Positions 35,207 to 46,274 are shown, counted from the first letter of the stretch. The stretch is 64,000 nucleotides of DNA from Laburnicola sp. R22_1 (GCA_014281115.1 JACONQ010000003.1:3472001-3536000), one strand, 5' to 3'. Notes: a model not told the origin generated them from the letters alone. Numbers and translations are program-made.

Positions 35207-36733
35207 TTACCTACGAACTTTCACACCTGGAGGGAACGCCTTCGTCTCCGTAGACTCATCCTCATCAACCAACCAAGTGAACTTGGTCACATCGCTCGCC
35301 TTGACATCCTCCAAGATGCGGATATCGACCCATGTCCGGAACGTAGGTGTCATAGACTTCGCAGGTGTCATCCCTTTGGCAATAACATCAAGCAGGTCGA
35401 TGCCGAACAAGCTTCTATACTGCTCGTTCTTACGCGCGGTGAAACCTTGCTCACTCTGCGCGCCATCAGTACGTGGCACCAAATAACAAAAAAGCGAAAA
35501 AGTTGTCCTTACCCCAATAGCGGACGTGAATTCGATGAACATGTCAATGAACTCATCGGCTTCTTGCCAATCTCGCACCTTCGCACCACGGATAGCCATA
35601 TGCTCGTGAAGGCGTGGACCAATGTCTGCAAAAGACTGGTACATGACCATGCCTTCTGGACCGATACCTAGCACAAAACTGTGCGTGAACGCCTTATAGT
35701 CTTTCCGTGTAGCATTCTGTGGCAATCTATACCACATTTTGTCAAAGAGACCGACGAGGAGGAGAGTCGTCTTCTTTTGCGGGCCTAGAGCACTCGCCTT
35801 TGCGTATCGGTATGGTATGCGAAGATTCATGGACGGGACTAAAATTTGCTCTGAGAAACGGTCAATAGTCATGTGGTCAGCCAAAAGGAGAGGGTTATCA
35901 TCGCCTGAGATACGGCCTTTCGAAAATTCTTCGAGTTCGTGGGCGGGTGTAGCGAGGCCGAAAATGCACATGCTCGTTATGCCGCTGGTGTTCCACGGGC
36001 ATTGGCATGCGAGTTGGTGGTCCTTGTCGGACGCGTGGGTGCTCTTCAGGAGGATGGGGATGTTCGTTCCTGGTGAAATCGAGCTGACTGTGCCGACCGT
36101 AGAGCGGAAATACTCGAAAACTAAAGCGGTAATGTCGTGGTTTCCACTAGTGAGCACTTCAAGGTATGTTGTGATGGTGGCGATGGGCGACTCTTGCGGA
36201 GTCAACCCGTTCAGCCTCTCGATGTCTTGTACGGATTTCTCCTGGACATTGACGTTTCGGAAGTACGCTGTTGGCCGCGCCCGAACCTTCCACGCCTTCA
36301 ACGGTGCATAGAGAGCAGTGAAGCCCTTTCGTGAGTTTTGGCCCGCAACCGATTCGCGAACCTCTGTTGTTAAGATATTGAAGTTTGTAGGAGTGGGGTG
36401 CGGTTGGGGGAGGGGCTTGGGGGAGGAGATACCTACCAGATTGTGGGAGTTGTTGGTGTCTGTCTCCGAAGGCTGTTCGCGCCGGACAACAATCGACTCG
36501 AGTTTGTAGCAGCGGATCGCTTTCAGTATGATCGCTGGAAAGCGACCACGCTTCAACTCCTCTCCCAAGGAGATGCCCGCAGCACAACGCGCCAAGTAGA
36601 AAAGTTGCGGGCGCTGGACGCCTACGACCCAGCGGTTGAGGAAGCGGTCAGTCATCCTTGGGAGTGTCGGGTCCTCGAGAGTGGTGCAACGCACCACCTC
36701 GAGCAACCAGTCGATCCCGGTGTAGTCCTCCAT
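35207..36733 (-). CDS. Hypothetical protein, no recognised domain
   Basis: Open frame of about 508 aa from the ATG at 36733 (MEDYTGIDWLLEVV). Typical splice signals suggest a 57-nt intron at 35456-35512, whose removal joins SAIG to SEQGF in frame, and possibly a Pro-rich 75-nt intron at 36362-36436. Both are divisible by three and stop-free, so the frame reads through. The protein has no signal peptide or clear membrane segment; it looks globular, with stretches such as LNRWVVGVQRPQLFYLARC and HSFVLGIGPEGMVMYQSF. I do not recognise the family. The frame continues upstream to 36907 through a repeat-coded Phe/Asp/Thr run, which I regard as non-coding promoter. Confidence 0.65.
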   Translation of the reverse strand: MEDYTGIDWLLEVVRCTTLEDPTLPRMTDRFLNRWVVGVQRPQLFYLARCAAGISLGEELKRGRFPAIILKAIRCYKLESIVVRREQPSETDTNNSHNLVGISSPKPLPQPHPTPTNFNILTTEVRESVAGQNSRKGFTALYAPLKAWKVRARPTAYFRNVNVQEKSVQDIERLNGLTPQESPIATITTYLEVLTSGNHDITALVFEYFRSTVGTVSSISPGTNIPILLKSTHASDKDHQLACQCPWNTSGITSMCIFGLATPAHELEEFSKGRISGDDNPLLLADHMTIDRFSEQILVPSMNLRIPYRYAKASALGPQKKTTLLLVGLFDKMWYRLPQNATRKDYKAFTHSFVLGIGPEGMVMYQSFADIGPRLHEHMAIRGAKVRDWQEADEFIDMFIEFTSAIGVRTTFSLFCYLVPRTDGAQSEQGFTARKNEQYRSLFGIDLLDVIAKGMTPAKSMTPTFRTWVDIRILEDVKASDVTKFTWLVDEDESTETKAFPPGVKVRR

Positions 36734-36863
36734 CGTGCAGTTGGGTGTCCGACGTGCGATTATGGTTCCGGGGTGAGGTGTTGAGTGGATGGGAGAAGCG
36801 GAGAACGCGTCAGAAAATTTGACGCTGACGCGTTTGCACCTGCCGCAGCACGTCCTAGCGGGA

Positions 36864-36904
36864 GTGAAAGTGAAAGTGAAAGCGAAATCGAAGTCAAAGT
36901 CAAA
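36864..36904. repeat. Hexanucleotide gtgaaa microsatellite
   Basis: Tandem gtgaaa units decaying to gcgaaa, tcgaag and tcaaag, between the hypothetical gene start and the end of the ANCHR-like gene. Confidence 0.75.
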
Positions 36905-36967
36905 CATGACAGTGAAAGCTCAACACCAACCTCGTCCACCCAACCCACCTCTCCCCGCCCAAACCAG

Positions 36968-38185
36968 TCAAACAGCAACCTCCCTCTTCCCCCTCTCCCC
37001 CTTAACAAACTCCACCGCTCTATGCCTCCTCTCCTCAAACCCCGCACTCTCCCCCCGATGTCCCTCCATCCAGCAACCCCGACAGTACAAATCCCCCGCA
37101 CACCCCAAACACCTCAACGTCGAATCATCACTACAAATAATACACCACGTCTCCATCTCCTCATCCATCTTCTTCGCCAGACTACTCTGCACCGTCGGCG
37201 GTTTCTTCGCGGGAGAAAAAGACGGCGCGGAGGGTAAGCCGAGAGCGTCCGTTGTTTGAGAGGGAGAGGAAAGTGCGGCGAGCCGCGCAGTGAGGGCATC
37301 TTCAATGGCTTGCGTGCGGTCGAGGTCGTCTTGTGGGAGTGAGGTCGGGGCGGAGGGCAGCATGAGGTCGTCGGTAGCAGGTGTTTGTTCTGATTCTGGT
37401 TTTGCTTTTTCTTTCGCATCCTTTGAGTTTGCATCTTGAGAGGTGGTAGGCGTAGATGGACCATCGTCGTCAGGAGGAGGAGAGGCAGACGCAGCGTCGT
37501 ATTTCCGACTAATCGCCAGCTCAGCCATAACCCTCGCAATGACATCGTCAGCCTCAGCATCCTCATCCTCATCCTCCTTCTTCCCCTCTGCGTCCCCATC
37601 CCGTTCTAGCTCCTCCCCCTCCTCCCCCCTCCCAACACGCACCCCCCCAACCCCAACATCAACCTCCACATTCTCCCAATTCGTCAACCCCTCCCCCTCC
37701 CCCTTACGCACCTCCGGCAACACCATCCTAACCTCCTCCACCAACCTCCCCACCTCCCTCTCCTCTCGGACACTAACATCCCACTCTCCCCTGATCCCCC
37801 CCAACTCCCCAAGTAATTCCTCCAGCGTCCTCTCCTCCTCACCATCTCCTTCTATCTCCCTACCCCCAACACCCTCCACCACACCCTCCAACCAACTCGG
37901 CGCACCCGGCGCTACCACCGGTGCCCCACCACCAGCACCAGCATCCCCAGCCCCAGTCCTAATCGACGACGTCGTGCGTGACGGCGATGCAGACCCCAAA
38001 CGCGCAAACCGGGCCGCGAGATCGTCGGGCGCACTTGCGCCTCCCGCTGCTTTCGCAGAAGAAGAGCTGGGAGAGCTAGACGACGCCGACGTAGTATCCA
38101 AGCTAACACTTGATTTCTTCAGCGCGTTTAGTCGGGCGAGGAGGGCGTCGTCGTTTTTGGGGGAGGGTGGGGATGGGTCGGGCAT
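36968..38185 (-). CDS. ANCHR/ZFYVE19-like abscission checkpoint protein with B-box-type zinc finger
   Basis: Single-exon protein of 405 aa. The C-terminus has a cysteine-rich module CIIC-x7-CLGC-x5-CRGC-x3-GH, B-box-like, as in fungal relatives of ANCHR, which in animals delays abscission through VPS4 and ESCRT-III. Near the N-terminus DDALLARLNALK and DDLAARFARLG resemble the paired MIM1-type helices of that family; TQAIEDALTARLAAL is a third. In between, the chain is highly acidic and low in complexity (Glu/Asp/Gly/Ser runs). On the other strand the same DNA gives a long Ser/Pro frame, a shadow. The call rests on motif layout; a role in fungal septation is inference. Its promoter region contains a short repeat fragment at 38531-38648. 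Confidence 0.75.
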   Translation of the reverse strand: MPDPSPPSPKNDDALLARLNALKKSSVSLDTTSASSSSPSSSSAKAAGGASAPDDLAARFARLGSASPSRTTSSIRTGAGDAGAGGGAPVVAPGAPSWLEGVVEGVGGREIEGDGEEERTLEELLGELGGIRGEWDVSVREEREVGRLVEEVRMVLPEVRKGEGEGLTNWENVEVDVGVGGVRVGRGEEGEELERDGDAEGKKEDEDEDAEADDVIARVMAELAISRKYDAASASPPPDDDGPSTPTTSQDANSKDAKEKAKPESEQTPATDDLMLPSAPTSLPQDDLDRTQAIEDALTARLAALSSPSQTTDALGLPSAPSFSPAKKPPTVQSSLAKKMDEEMETWCIICSDDSTLRCLGCAGDLYCRGCWMEGHRGESAGFEERRHRAVEFVKGERGKREVAV

Positions 38186-38530
38186 TGTTGATGTGTTTGT
38201 GTGTGTTGGGGCGGGGTGGTGTGCGGGGGTGGGGGATTTGAATGGAGGTGGTAAGGAGAGTTTTCTGGGTACCCAGGAGGTATGTGGTACGGGAAAGAAA
38301 ATATTAGGAGTGTTGAAAGCGCTGTATGTTGTGTTGCGAGAGCAAGGGGAGCTTTGTACTTTAGAAGAGTTGCGGGAAGCTTAGCTGTCTGATACATGGC
38401 GATGGCGGGGGAGGGGCAGACGAACAACACCAAAAACCAAACACCAGGTGCCCTCCCCCTCCTACCACATCATATTACATCTCAATTCAACCATGTAAAG
38501 ATAATTCTTTAACTTAGAATACAAACTTTT

Positions 38531-38648
38531 TGTTATCACCTTTTTACGCTCTTTTTGTTTATTAAGCAGGGGGCTCTGCTTTTTTTGTCATGTTAATTGA
38601 GATGAAAGCCTTTGTCGTCCTACCCCTAGGTAGATTAAATTAACACCA
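38531..38648 (-). repeat. Short dispersed repeat, well-preserved copy 2
   Basis: Reverse complement of the repeat at 27534-27645. It keeps CA and TG dinucleotides (for example gcagagccccctgc on its own strand) where the copies in the AT islands read gtagag or ctac. Lies 345 bp upstream of the ANCHR-like start codon. It appears to be a fragment of a copia LTR end. Confidence 0.75.
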
Positions 38649-38751
38649 CACATAATACAAACAAATGCTACACTCCCGCAATACCTACCATGCTATGCTA
38701 TGCAGAACACCATATTCCCTTAACCATCCCAATCCGCCCCCCCTCCCCTAC

Positions 38752-40845
38752 CTACCACCTATATACCAACCAAAAATACCACCCAAACACCAGCACCGCA
38801 ACCGTCCTCAGACTCGTCCCCAGCTCCGCCCAAAAAAGCGCCATACCCTTCTTCCGCGCCTTGGGCGCCTTCGTAGTCACGCTCGACCAAGCCCTAGCCC
38901 TCCCAGCCTTCCTCCGCTCTGCGCCTTCGTCTTCCTCGGGCCCAAAGTATCCCGCGTGCTGGACGAGCGGGTACGTGTATTTCGCTTGCAGGGAGCTTAG
39001 ATTGGGCGGGATCCCGTAGCTGCCAGCCGTCGAGACGCTGCGTGTTCGCGTTTGTGCGCTGCCCACTTGACGGTGCGTGTGTTCGGCGTCGGACGACGAG
39101 TTCAACGAGTGTGCGGCGTCCGAGGGGTTTGGAGGCGGATTCGGAGAGTTGAGCGCGGCTTTTTCGTGTTCGGCGGAGGAGCTGTTTGTCGGGAGGAGGG
39201 GCAAGTCGGTCGGCGTGTGCGTTTTGATCACGCCGGATGTGACGAGTGTAGCGCGGATGGCAAGGATAAGGAGGGTGATACCGAACAGTGTCGCGTACCG
39301 TATGAAGATACCCAGCTGGTCGGGCATCAGGCACAAGTGCGTTTGGAGCGTAGATGAAGCGTCGCCTGAGAGCGGATTCCCCAGCTCGTCAACGGGATTC
39401 CACATGCTTACCATGAGCATACCGGGGTGTCGGACACCCATGGCCCACGATATCGACTTGACCGTGATCTCTCTTATCCCACCACCGCCCGACGTGTACG
39501 CCCGGTGGAGGACCTCGCAGTAGTCGTGATCGTCGCCAGAGAACGCGTATCTGATGTCGCCAACTTTATCCGCAATATCCACCGTAATCTCCCGATTGAG
39601 TACGTTCTGATACTGATATCCTCCACTGACGCGAATCGCATTCCTCTCATCTTTCTCCAGCGGCTCCTCGCTCTTCCCGACCGGTGTCGGTGGCCATTTT
39701 TCTCGCAGTGGTCCGCAAGGCGTTCCCGGCATCCGAAATAATGGTATGTGTGTAAGCAAGATCGTAGGAAACTCGGTGATATCCTCGTTCGCATGCGGCA
39801 ACTCCGCCTTCGCAAGGCCATCCCGTTCCACAATCTTATGCTCAAATCCAGGATACGGATTGAGACCCTGTTGCTTCCGGAGCTCCATCTGCACCAGCCT
39901 CCTCTTCTGCTTCTTCGCATTGTCCAAAAACTCAATCGTAGGCTTCCAAAGATGGTCCACCTGCTGCGGATTCGACTGTCCCAGCGCGCTCAGCGACAGA
40001 CTGTCTATCGAAACGAAGGTATGATTCCCCACAACATCAATTCTATTGCCTTCCCCAAAGTATGCATGGAACCGATGGCGCACACCCGTCTCTACACCCC
40101 GCGCGAAACCTAAATCGTGATTTCCCGGCAACGTGCTTATGAGCTTGCGCCCAGGCTGGTCGGGCCGGAGAGCCAGGCCTCCATCGCCCCAGTGATCGAA
40201 GAAGATGCGACTAAAGCGACGGTATTCATTCATCCAGAACTCGTCGCCATATTTGGCATATTGCTCGTCTGGATTAGTTCTCGTGCGTGTTGACCATTCC
40301 CTCCCGCCGTCAAACAGATCGCCCAAGAAGAAGACGGTATCGGGGTATAGAATTTCTTGTATGCGCGAGTATGTGCGACGGAGATACTGATCTGTATATC
40401 GGACGGTGAGGTCATTGAGCGGCCACGGGCGGCCGGGGTAGGTGTGCGGGTCTACGAGCTGTGGGTCGGCGATGAAGACGAGTCTGTGGGGGTTTGCGCC
40501 GCTGCCCTACAGCTTGTTAACTGCGGAACTTAGTGCCTTCTTCTTTACAGAGTAGCTTACCCATTTCTCCCAGTTCTCCCAGCGACACGCGTCAACGCTG
40601 TTCCGAATCGCGCTGCGCTCCCCGAAGTACACCACAACCCACCAAATGGCGACCAGTACCCTCACCGCGCTCAACAGCCGCTTCAAGCTCCAATCCCTTC
40701 TTCCTAAATCAGCCCATGTCCTTGATAACTCTGGTCTAACTCTGTAGAGCACAAAAGCTCTGGCGGCTCTCCATGTCGGGTGGAAAAGGCTTTCCGATTC
40801 GGAATATGCGCCGACGGGCAAGCCGTAATCGTCGTATGCCGTCAT
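38752..40845 (-). CDS. Ted1/Cdc1-like (MPPE1/PGAP5-type) metallophosphoesterase
   Basis: Predicted ER or Golgi membrane phosphoesterase of the family that removes ethanolamine phosphate from GPI anchors. Exons 40561-40845 and 38752-40506 encode 679 aa. Seen: an N-terminal membrane segment (VRVLVAIWWVVVYFGE, about 65-80), then FIADPQL, GDLFDGGR, GNHD, THIPLF and GDDHDYCE, the ordered metal-binding motifs of the calcineurin-like fold. A second membrane helix follows (FIRYATLFGITLLILAIRA), a Ser/Pro-rich loop and a last hydrophobic stretch at the C-terminus. The splice joins ENWEKW to GSGANPHRLVFIADPQ. Which of the paralogues Ted1 or Cdc1 it equals cannot be settled by eye. Confidence 0.9.
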
Positions 40846-41008
40846 CGTGTTGTGGGTAGGAACATGTGTCGGTTGCGCAGCATGTTTTTTGAGTGCAAAA
40901 CTGGTGGAGACGTGGCTACGCGGTTGGTGAAGGTGTGCAAGTGTAAGCGCAAAGGAGAGCTTGCATGGGCGTGGGTCCGTGAATCCGGGGAAAGATGATC
41001 GGCCGCTA

Positions 41009-41710
41009 ACGTGTCCGTGCGCGTGATGCGCGGATTCGCGTGATGCGCCGCTTTTTACTAGGAAAATCAAGAAAAACAAGGAAGTTTAAAGCAGTATAAT
41101 TCTTTAACTACCTTTCCTTTTTAAAATCTTCCTTTATTAAAGTTATTAAGAAAGACCATCTCTATAACTTTAGAATTTTAGTTTTCTAATAATAATTAGT
41201 TTTAAGAAAAAGTATAAAAGTGCTAAAATTTAAGTCCCTAAAATTTAAAAATAATACTTTTTTAGGTGTAAAGTGTACTATTTAGAATATATTTTGTATT
41301 AGAACTTTTTCTTATAAAGAGCGACTTAAGAGGATAGATTATCTTTCCTAATTTATTTTTCTTAAAAAATAAAAAGATAATCTAACTTTTTAGTTAAGAG
41401 TTTTATTAAAAAGAACCTAATATAAAATGTGTTCTAAATAGTATACTTTACACCTAAAAAAGTATTATTTTTAAATTTTAGGGACTTAAATTTTAGCACT
41501 TTTATACTTTTTCTTAAAACTAATTATTATTAGAAAACTAAAATTCTAAAGTTATAGAGATGGTCTTTCTTAATAACTTTAATAAAGGAAGATTTTAAAA
41601 AGGAAAGGTAGTTAAAGCATTATACTGCTTTAAACTTCCTTGTTTTTCTTGATTTTCCTAGTAAAAAGCGGCGCATCACGCGAATCCGCGCATCACGCGC
41701 ACGGACACGT
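41009..41710. mobile_element. Palindromic foldback MITE with TA target duplication
   Basis: A 702-bp inverted repeat flanked by TA on both sides (41007-41008, 41711-41712). The two arms start acgtgtccgtgcgcgtgatg and, by eye, differ at one base over the first 265 or so. After that they diverge by scattered transitions and meet near 41360 with almost no loop. The outer 40 bases are GC-rich and contain the subrepeat gcgtgatgcgc twice; the rest is AT-rich. No coding capacity. The TA duplication and end sequence tie it to the pogo/Tc1-type elements in this window, so it is probably a non-autonomous derivative. It lies between the starts of a phosphoesterase gene and the end of the fumarate reductase gene. 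Confidence 0.92.
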
Positions 41711-41927
41711 TACCCGTTACACGAGACGCAGGGCGCAGGCACGCAATAGTTCGTGACGGCTATAAGCAGCCCTCCACATGGTCACCTGCTTGTTGAATGC
41801 ATCTTCACATGGCAACACAGGCAGTTAATTTATGTAGGATAAGTAGTCCAAGTTGCCATCCAATGCCGCACTACACAAGCTAGAAGTACACGAGAACAAA
41901 AATCAAGCACCTTTTACATCCCCAGTT

Positions 41928-44051
41928 CTAATACTCCAATGTCACCTTCTGACCCTTGACCTTGCCAATGACGATCTCGGGTGCATACTTGGGAATGACT
42001 TCATCGTCGTGCAGCATCTCAAACTCCTCTGACGCATCTTTGCCCATGTGGCTGAAAAGCGCCTGAGGACCGCCAGGGTGCTCGTCTGTCCAGTTGGTCA
42101 CATCCATGACGATGCCCTTCACTGCGATCCACAGATCGTCCTTCTTGTTATGCTTTGCGATCTCCTCCAGCGAAAACTCCTTGTCGGGTATCTCGAACTT
42201 TTTAACCTGGTTGGGCTTTGACACCTTGCCGGGATCCTGTGAATCAGCGCCTTGCTTCATCACTGGGCCTGCAGACTCCTGCTTTTGCTGTGTGATCTTT
42301 GAGTCGTTTGATGATGCGGAAGCACCGGGCCCGGAAGAGGCACCGTTACCCCATTCCACTGACACCTTGCCTGGCTGCGACGGGTCGATGTGCAGAGAGA
42401 TCTGGCTAAGACGGGAGACGGCGGCGCCTCCCGCGTTGTTGAGCGCTTTCTGGAAGAGGAACTTCGATGCTGACTCGCCGGCTACCCGACCGTAGACAAC
42501 ACAGCCGAGCAATGATGATCCACCGAGACGGTTCGCACCATGGACACCACCGGCCAATTCACCGCAGACGAAGAGACCATCGAAGGGCTTGCCTTCGTTG
42601 TTCAAGCACTGAGCTTGATCGTTGATTTCAATTCCACCCATGGTGAAATGGAGCACGGGCTCCATGACAGCCACGTGGAAAGTGTCGTTGATGTCAAACG
42701 GCACGTTGTGGAAGTACTTCTTGCCCCATGTATCCTTCTTCTCGTCCTTGGCAATAGCGTTGTAGCTTTGGAATTCGGTCTGGAGTTCTTTCTCGCTAAC
42801 CCCGATGTCCTTAGCGAGCTCCTTACCGCTCATCTTCTTCATCAGACCGCGGCCGGAATAATGCCTGGTGTGGAAGTCGAGGATGTTGGACGCCTTCGAG
42901 TTGAGGACAAGTCGGATGGGCCACTGGCCCTTCTTCTTCTCTTCCCACATCATGCCTGAAACATAATCACGGTGACCGAGGTCGTCGCAGAATCGCTTGC
43001 CCTTGTTGTTTAGCAGGATACCACCCTCGCCACGGAGAGCTACGCATGTTAGCTGACAGCCCCATATTCTCGCGAGACTCTACACACCTTCGGCAGCCAA
43101 GAACTTAGTCTTGGCCGTGGGGTCCTTCGGGTCTACCAAACCAGTTGGGTGAACCTGGACCTTGTCCATGTCAATACCATTGGCACCAATCGACATGAGC
43201 ATCTTGTGTCCGTCGCCAGTAGCGTGAGCGCCGTTGGTGGTTGAGAGATCGTACGTGTCTGGCCTCCACTTCTTCAGCAGAGAAGACTCCGTGAAGTCAG
43301 CGGCATAACCACCAGTCGCAAGCACGACCGGGCCGTCGATTGATGTCTCCTCTCCGCCAAAGGAGTATGTGACACCAGTAGCGGTGTTGCCGCTCATGTT
43401 GATCTTCTTGACGTTCGCCTTCTTGATGAGCTGAACGCGCTCCGGCTCGGCCTCGGCGAGTTCCTCGAATCTTTGCATGAGCGCATACGTGATGGCCATA
43501 CCGGGGAACTTGGCATCGTGGCCACGGTGTGTTCGCGGCTGGGAGTGGCCACTGTCAGGAAGTAGTATCAGTATCAGACTATGTATTTATGGGAGTCAGC
43601 GAACGTACCCCAATCGTGAAACGAGAGTCAGGTCGAGGTTAAAGACGTCCATCAGCCACTCAACGGCGGCGGCGGACTTGTAGGTCAGAACCTTGATCAG
43701 GTCTGGCCGCGCCTTGTCTCGCGCGGACTTGAGGGTATCATCGTAGAACTGCTTGACGCTATCGGGAATCTTGTGGTCCACCTGTGTCCTGGTGAGGGCA
43801 CCGTTGATTCCCGACGTCGCCTTGGTGGAGTTGCCTCCCATGAAGTCTGGCGCATGTCAGACAGGTGCCCCAACCCAAACACATGGATGCAGGCTCACTG
43901 TTCTTGTCGAGAAGCACGACATTGCCACCGTTGAGATAGATGGTGTGAGCAGCGCTCAAGCCGGACACTGTTGCGTGTTAGTTGCGGCATGGTGTTGCCT
44001 CGTAGGAATGCACTTACAGCCAGCACCGACAACAATGACTCGCTCAGGCAT
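41928..44051 (-). CDS. Fumarate reductase (FAD) with C-terminal cytochrome b5 domain
   Basis: Soluble flavoprotein of the Osm1/Frd1 type, reducing fumarate to succinate and helping reoxidise cofactors under low oxygen. Minus-strand exons 44018-44051, 43899-43967, 43609-43846, 43088-43551 and 41928-43039 give 638 aa. The FAD-binding VIVVGAGLSGLSAA opens the protein with no targeting sequence. GGNSTKATSGIN, HSQPRTHRGHDAKFPG, DMDKVQVHPTG, ALRGEGGILLN and HGANRLGGSSLLGC are the conserved flavin and dicarboxylate site segments. After a Ser/Gln-rich linker, the last 90 residues form a cytochrome b5-like domain with the heme motif DEHPGGPQALF. Fusion to cytochrome b5 is common in fungal members. Confidence 0.95.
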
Positions 44052-45214
44052 GATGGCTGCGAAGATGGCGAGAAGAAGATGCGGAGGAGAGTAAAACGTG
44101 GAGAAGCGGGAAGGAAAAGCGCGGAGAGTGGCTCTTTGTATGCAGGCAGAGTGATGATGGCTCGACACACTCCGCTCGGCCTCGACGTGGAATAGGAATT
44201 GCCTCGGTACTGCGCTTCGGGTGTAGCGCCGTCACACGACGAATCACCCTGCGCCTGTTTGTACGCGGCTCGCCGTGCACTGCTGCGCACCGGACATGCA
44301 ACACACCCAGCGGCACATGTGAAAAGCCGCCAAACCTGTCATGTGCGCAGAGAGAGGCCAGCTCGGCCGACTAGCCCACAACTCGTGTCGCAGGCCGTTC
44401 TGCAGGTGCCTCTGCAAGTCTTCTGGCATGTGAAAGTCGGTCAGATGCCATATCAATATCAGACCGCCCAGCCCCAGCCCAGCGCCCGTAGTCTACGCCA
44501 AACTATACACTCCAGCTGCGCCGATTTGTGAAAGCATCCAGACTGCTTCGAGAAGTAGACTCATCCTCGCGTCCTCTGTTCAAACGAGTCCAGCAACAAC
44601 AGGCTAACGGCGGACACGGTTATTATCCTTCGGAGGATTAGGATGATTCTCTAGAGGTATCCCGCTGCGAGCTGTTGCATACTCGTTCGGTCTGGAGTCT
44701 AGAAGTATTCCTTTTTTCTTCTACTGGTAGTTCCATCTGCTGGAGTGCTTCCTGTTCAAGTGCGGGAAGCTGATCGGGCCAGCTCCGACCGAGCCACAGG
44801 TGTTGCGGGTACTTGACCGGTAATCAGACCATATCCCGATCATCTGCAGCGTGCCTCACAATTTTTTATGTTCGAAGCCCACTCCTTTCTATGACAAGTT
44901 GTCCTCGATTCGTATTGTTGGATCATGTCGATGTTGGCTGGGAGACTGGCAAGATCTCATCACACGAGTACACCGCCAATACCAGCAGGAGACACGTCCT
45001 TGACAGACAGATCAGACGAAAATGATAAATCCGCAATTGAGTTTCTGCATGATCGGCATCGCAGCCACAGTCATAATCCTTCAACTACACTGTAGTAGGC
45101 GCGATGCCTTCCCTGCCCGAGTGTCATCCATCCCCCATCCCCCATCCCACATACCGACCAGCTCCACGCTCGCTCTAATGCTCCTATCTCATCCCAGCTC
45201 CCGCAGACAGCCCC
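44052..45214. other. Intergenic region, no gene seen
   Basis: About 1.2 kb between the fumarate reductase start and the stop of the copper transporter. GC-balanced; open frames short and featureless. Holds the fumarate reductase promoter. Confidence 0.55.
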
Positions 45215-45976
45215 TCAATGGCACGCAGCCGTCTTCGTAGGCGGCGACCCGCTAAACAGCAAGTACCCAACAAACGCGCCCACCGCAACCGCAAGCATAA
45301 CCCACCCATTATACGTCATAAATAGCAGCCTCCCACCGTCAGCTTCCCACAAGCCCACAAGCCGACTAGGACGCACACTCACATAATAAAAAACGAGTAA
45401 AACACCTGCACAGCATACAACCCCGCCTTAACAACCTTGACCTGCCTCTCGCTGCCCGCCCTCCCCGCAAATCTCCCTGGCCAAAGCAATGAGCTCGATT
45501 CATCCGCAGCAGCAGCAGCAGCATCGTCTACGCGCACAGCGTCCAACTCAGCGTTTTATCCCAAGAGGATCGTAGCACATCTCTCCGTCCAACGTTCCAC
45601 ATCCCCTCTTCTTTCTCATCGGGACAAGAAAAGCGAGCGCTTACTCGAAAGATCATCCCCACGGCGCACCTCCGTTGTCCGCTTCGCACATAGCTCGTAC
45701 CGCCGCGACGCCTCGCGCACCGCTTCGTAGCCCGCGGTCATGAGCACGATGGCGAGCAGCGACACGATCAGCGTGCCTGTCCCGTTGATGTGCCAGCCTT
45801 TGAAGACGATGCAGAGGTCCGTAGTGTCCCAGGTGAACAGCATCTAGAGCGCATATGTCAGTCTGAGTACCGTTCCGTCTCGAGGGAGCGCGCAGACGTA
45901 CGTTCATGTTGCATTGGTGTCCGTGGTCCATGCCGGGCATGTCGTGCCCGCTGTGATCCATGTGTGAGTGATCCAT
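45215..45976 (-). CDS. Ctr-family copper transporter
   Basis: High-affinity copper importer subunit (trimeric pore) of 175 aa. Minus-strand exons 45902-45976, 45670-45843, 45383-45546 and 45215-45329. The N-terminus is His/Met-rich (MDHSHMDHSGHDMPGMDHG), the extracellular copper-collecting tail. The first helix follows after WHINGTGTLIVSLLAIVL; the second (VKAGLYAVQVFYSFFIM) and third (LLFMTYNGWVMLAVAVGAFV) lie in exons 3-4. The third contains the G-x3-G packing motif and the C-terminus ends in Cys-His, as in Ctr proteins. A six-Ala run encoded by a GCT/GCA repeat sits in the cytosolic loop. The exon 2 donor is GTGCGC; an alternative GTAAGC donor 24 bases later breaks the frame. Divergent from the dioxygenase gene with 298 bp between starts. 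Confidence 0.92.
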
Positions 45977-46274
45977 TTAAGCTTGTGGGTATCTGAGCAG
46001 AAGAAAGGGACAAGTGGGAGGCAGATGTCGGTCTTGCGACGGGAGCATGGTCCGTTGCTGGGTTGGTCGAGCCACTTGGTCCGAGCGTCGAACTTGCCCG
46101 CGAGGTTTCACGTGGCGGGGAGTTCGCCCGCCCGAGGCGCATCCACGGTGCTGGTTTCGCGGCCGCGCTCCGGGCACCTGCAATGGCGAATTTCATACCC
46201 GATTGCTGAAGTTGTAGGCAGTCTCTCCGATCCTCTCCCGTGAGATGTAACGCGACACCAAAAAAAAAGCAACC

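Noticed and set aside
36734..36907. Upstream extension of the hypothetical protein coding Phe/Asp/Thr repeats
   Set aside because: The run is produced by a hexanucleotide microsatellite in the intergenic region; the ATG at 36733 is a more natural start.
29594..38185. Secondary-metabolite gene cluster
   Set aside because: No polyketide synthase, peptide synthetase, terpene cyclase or tailoring set is present; the neighbours are unrelated membrane, secreted and housekeeping proteins.
37443..38384. 313-codon plus-strand frame opposite the ANCHR-like gene
   Set aside because: Its Ser/Pro runs are the antisense image of Glu/Gly/Asp-rich codons in the minus-strand gene, which has the zinc-finger motif.
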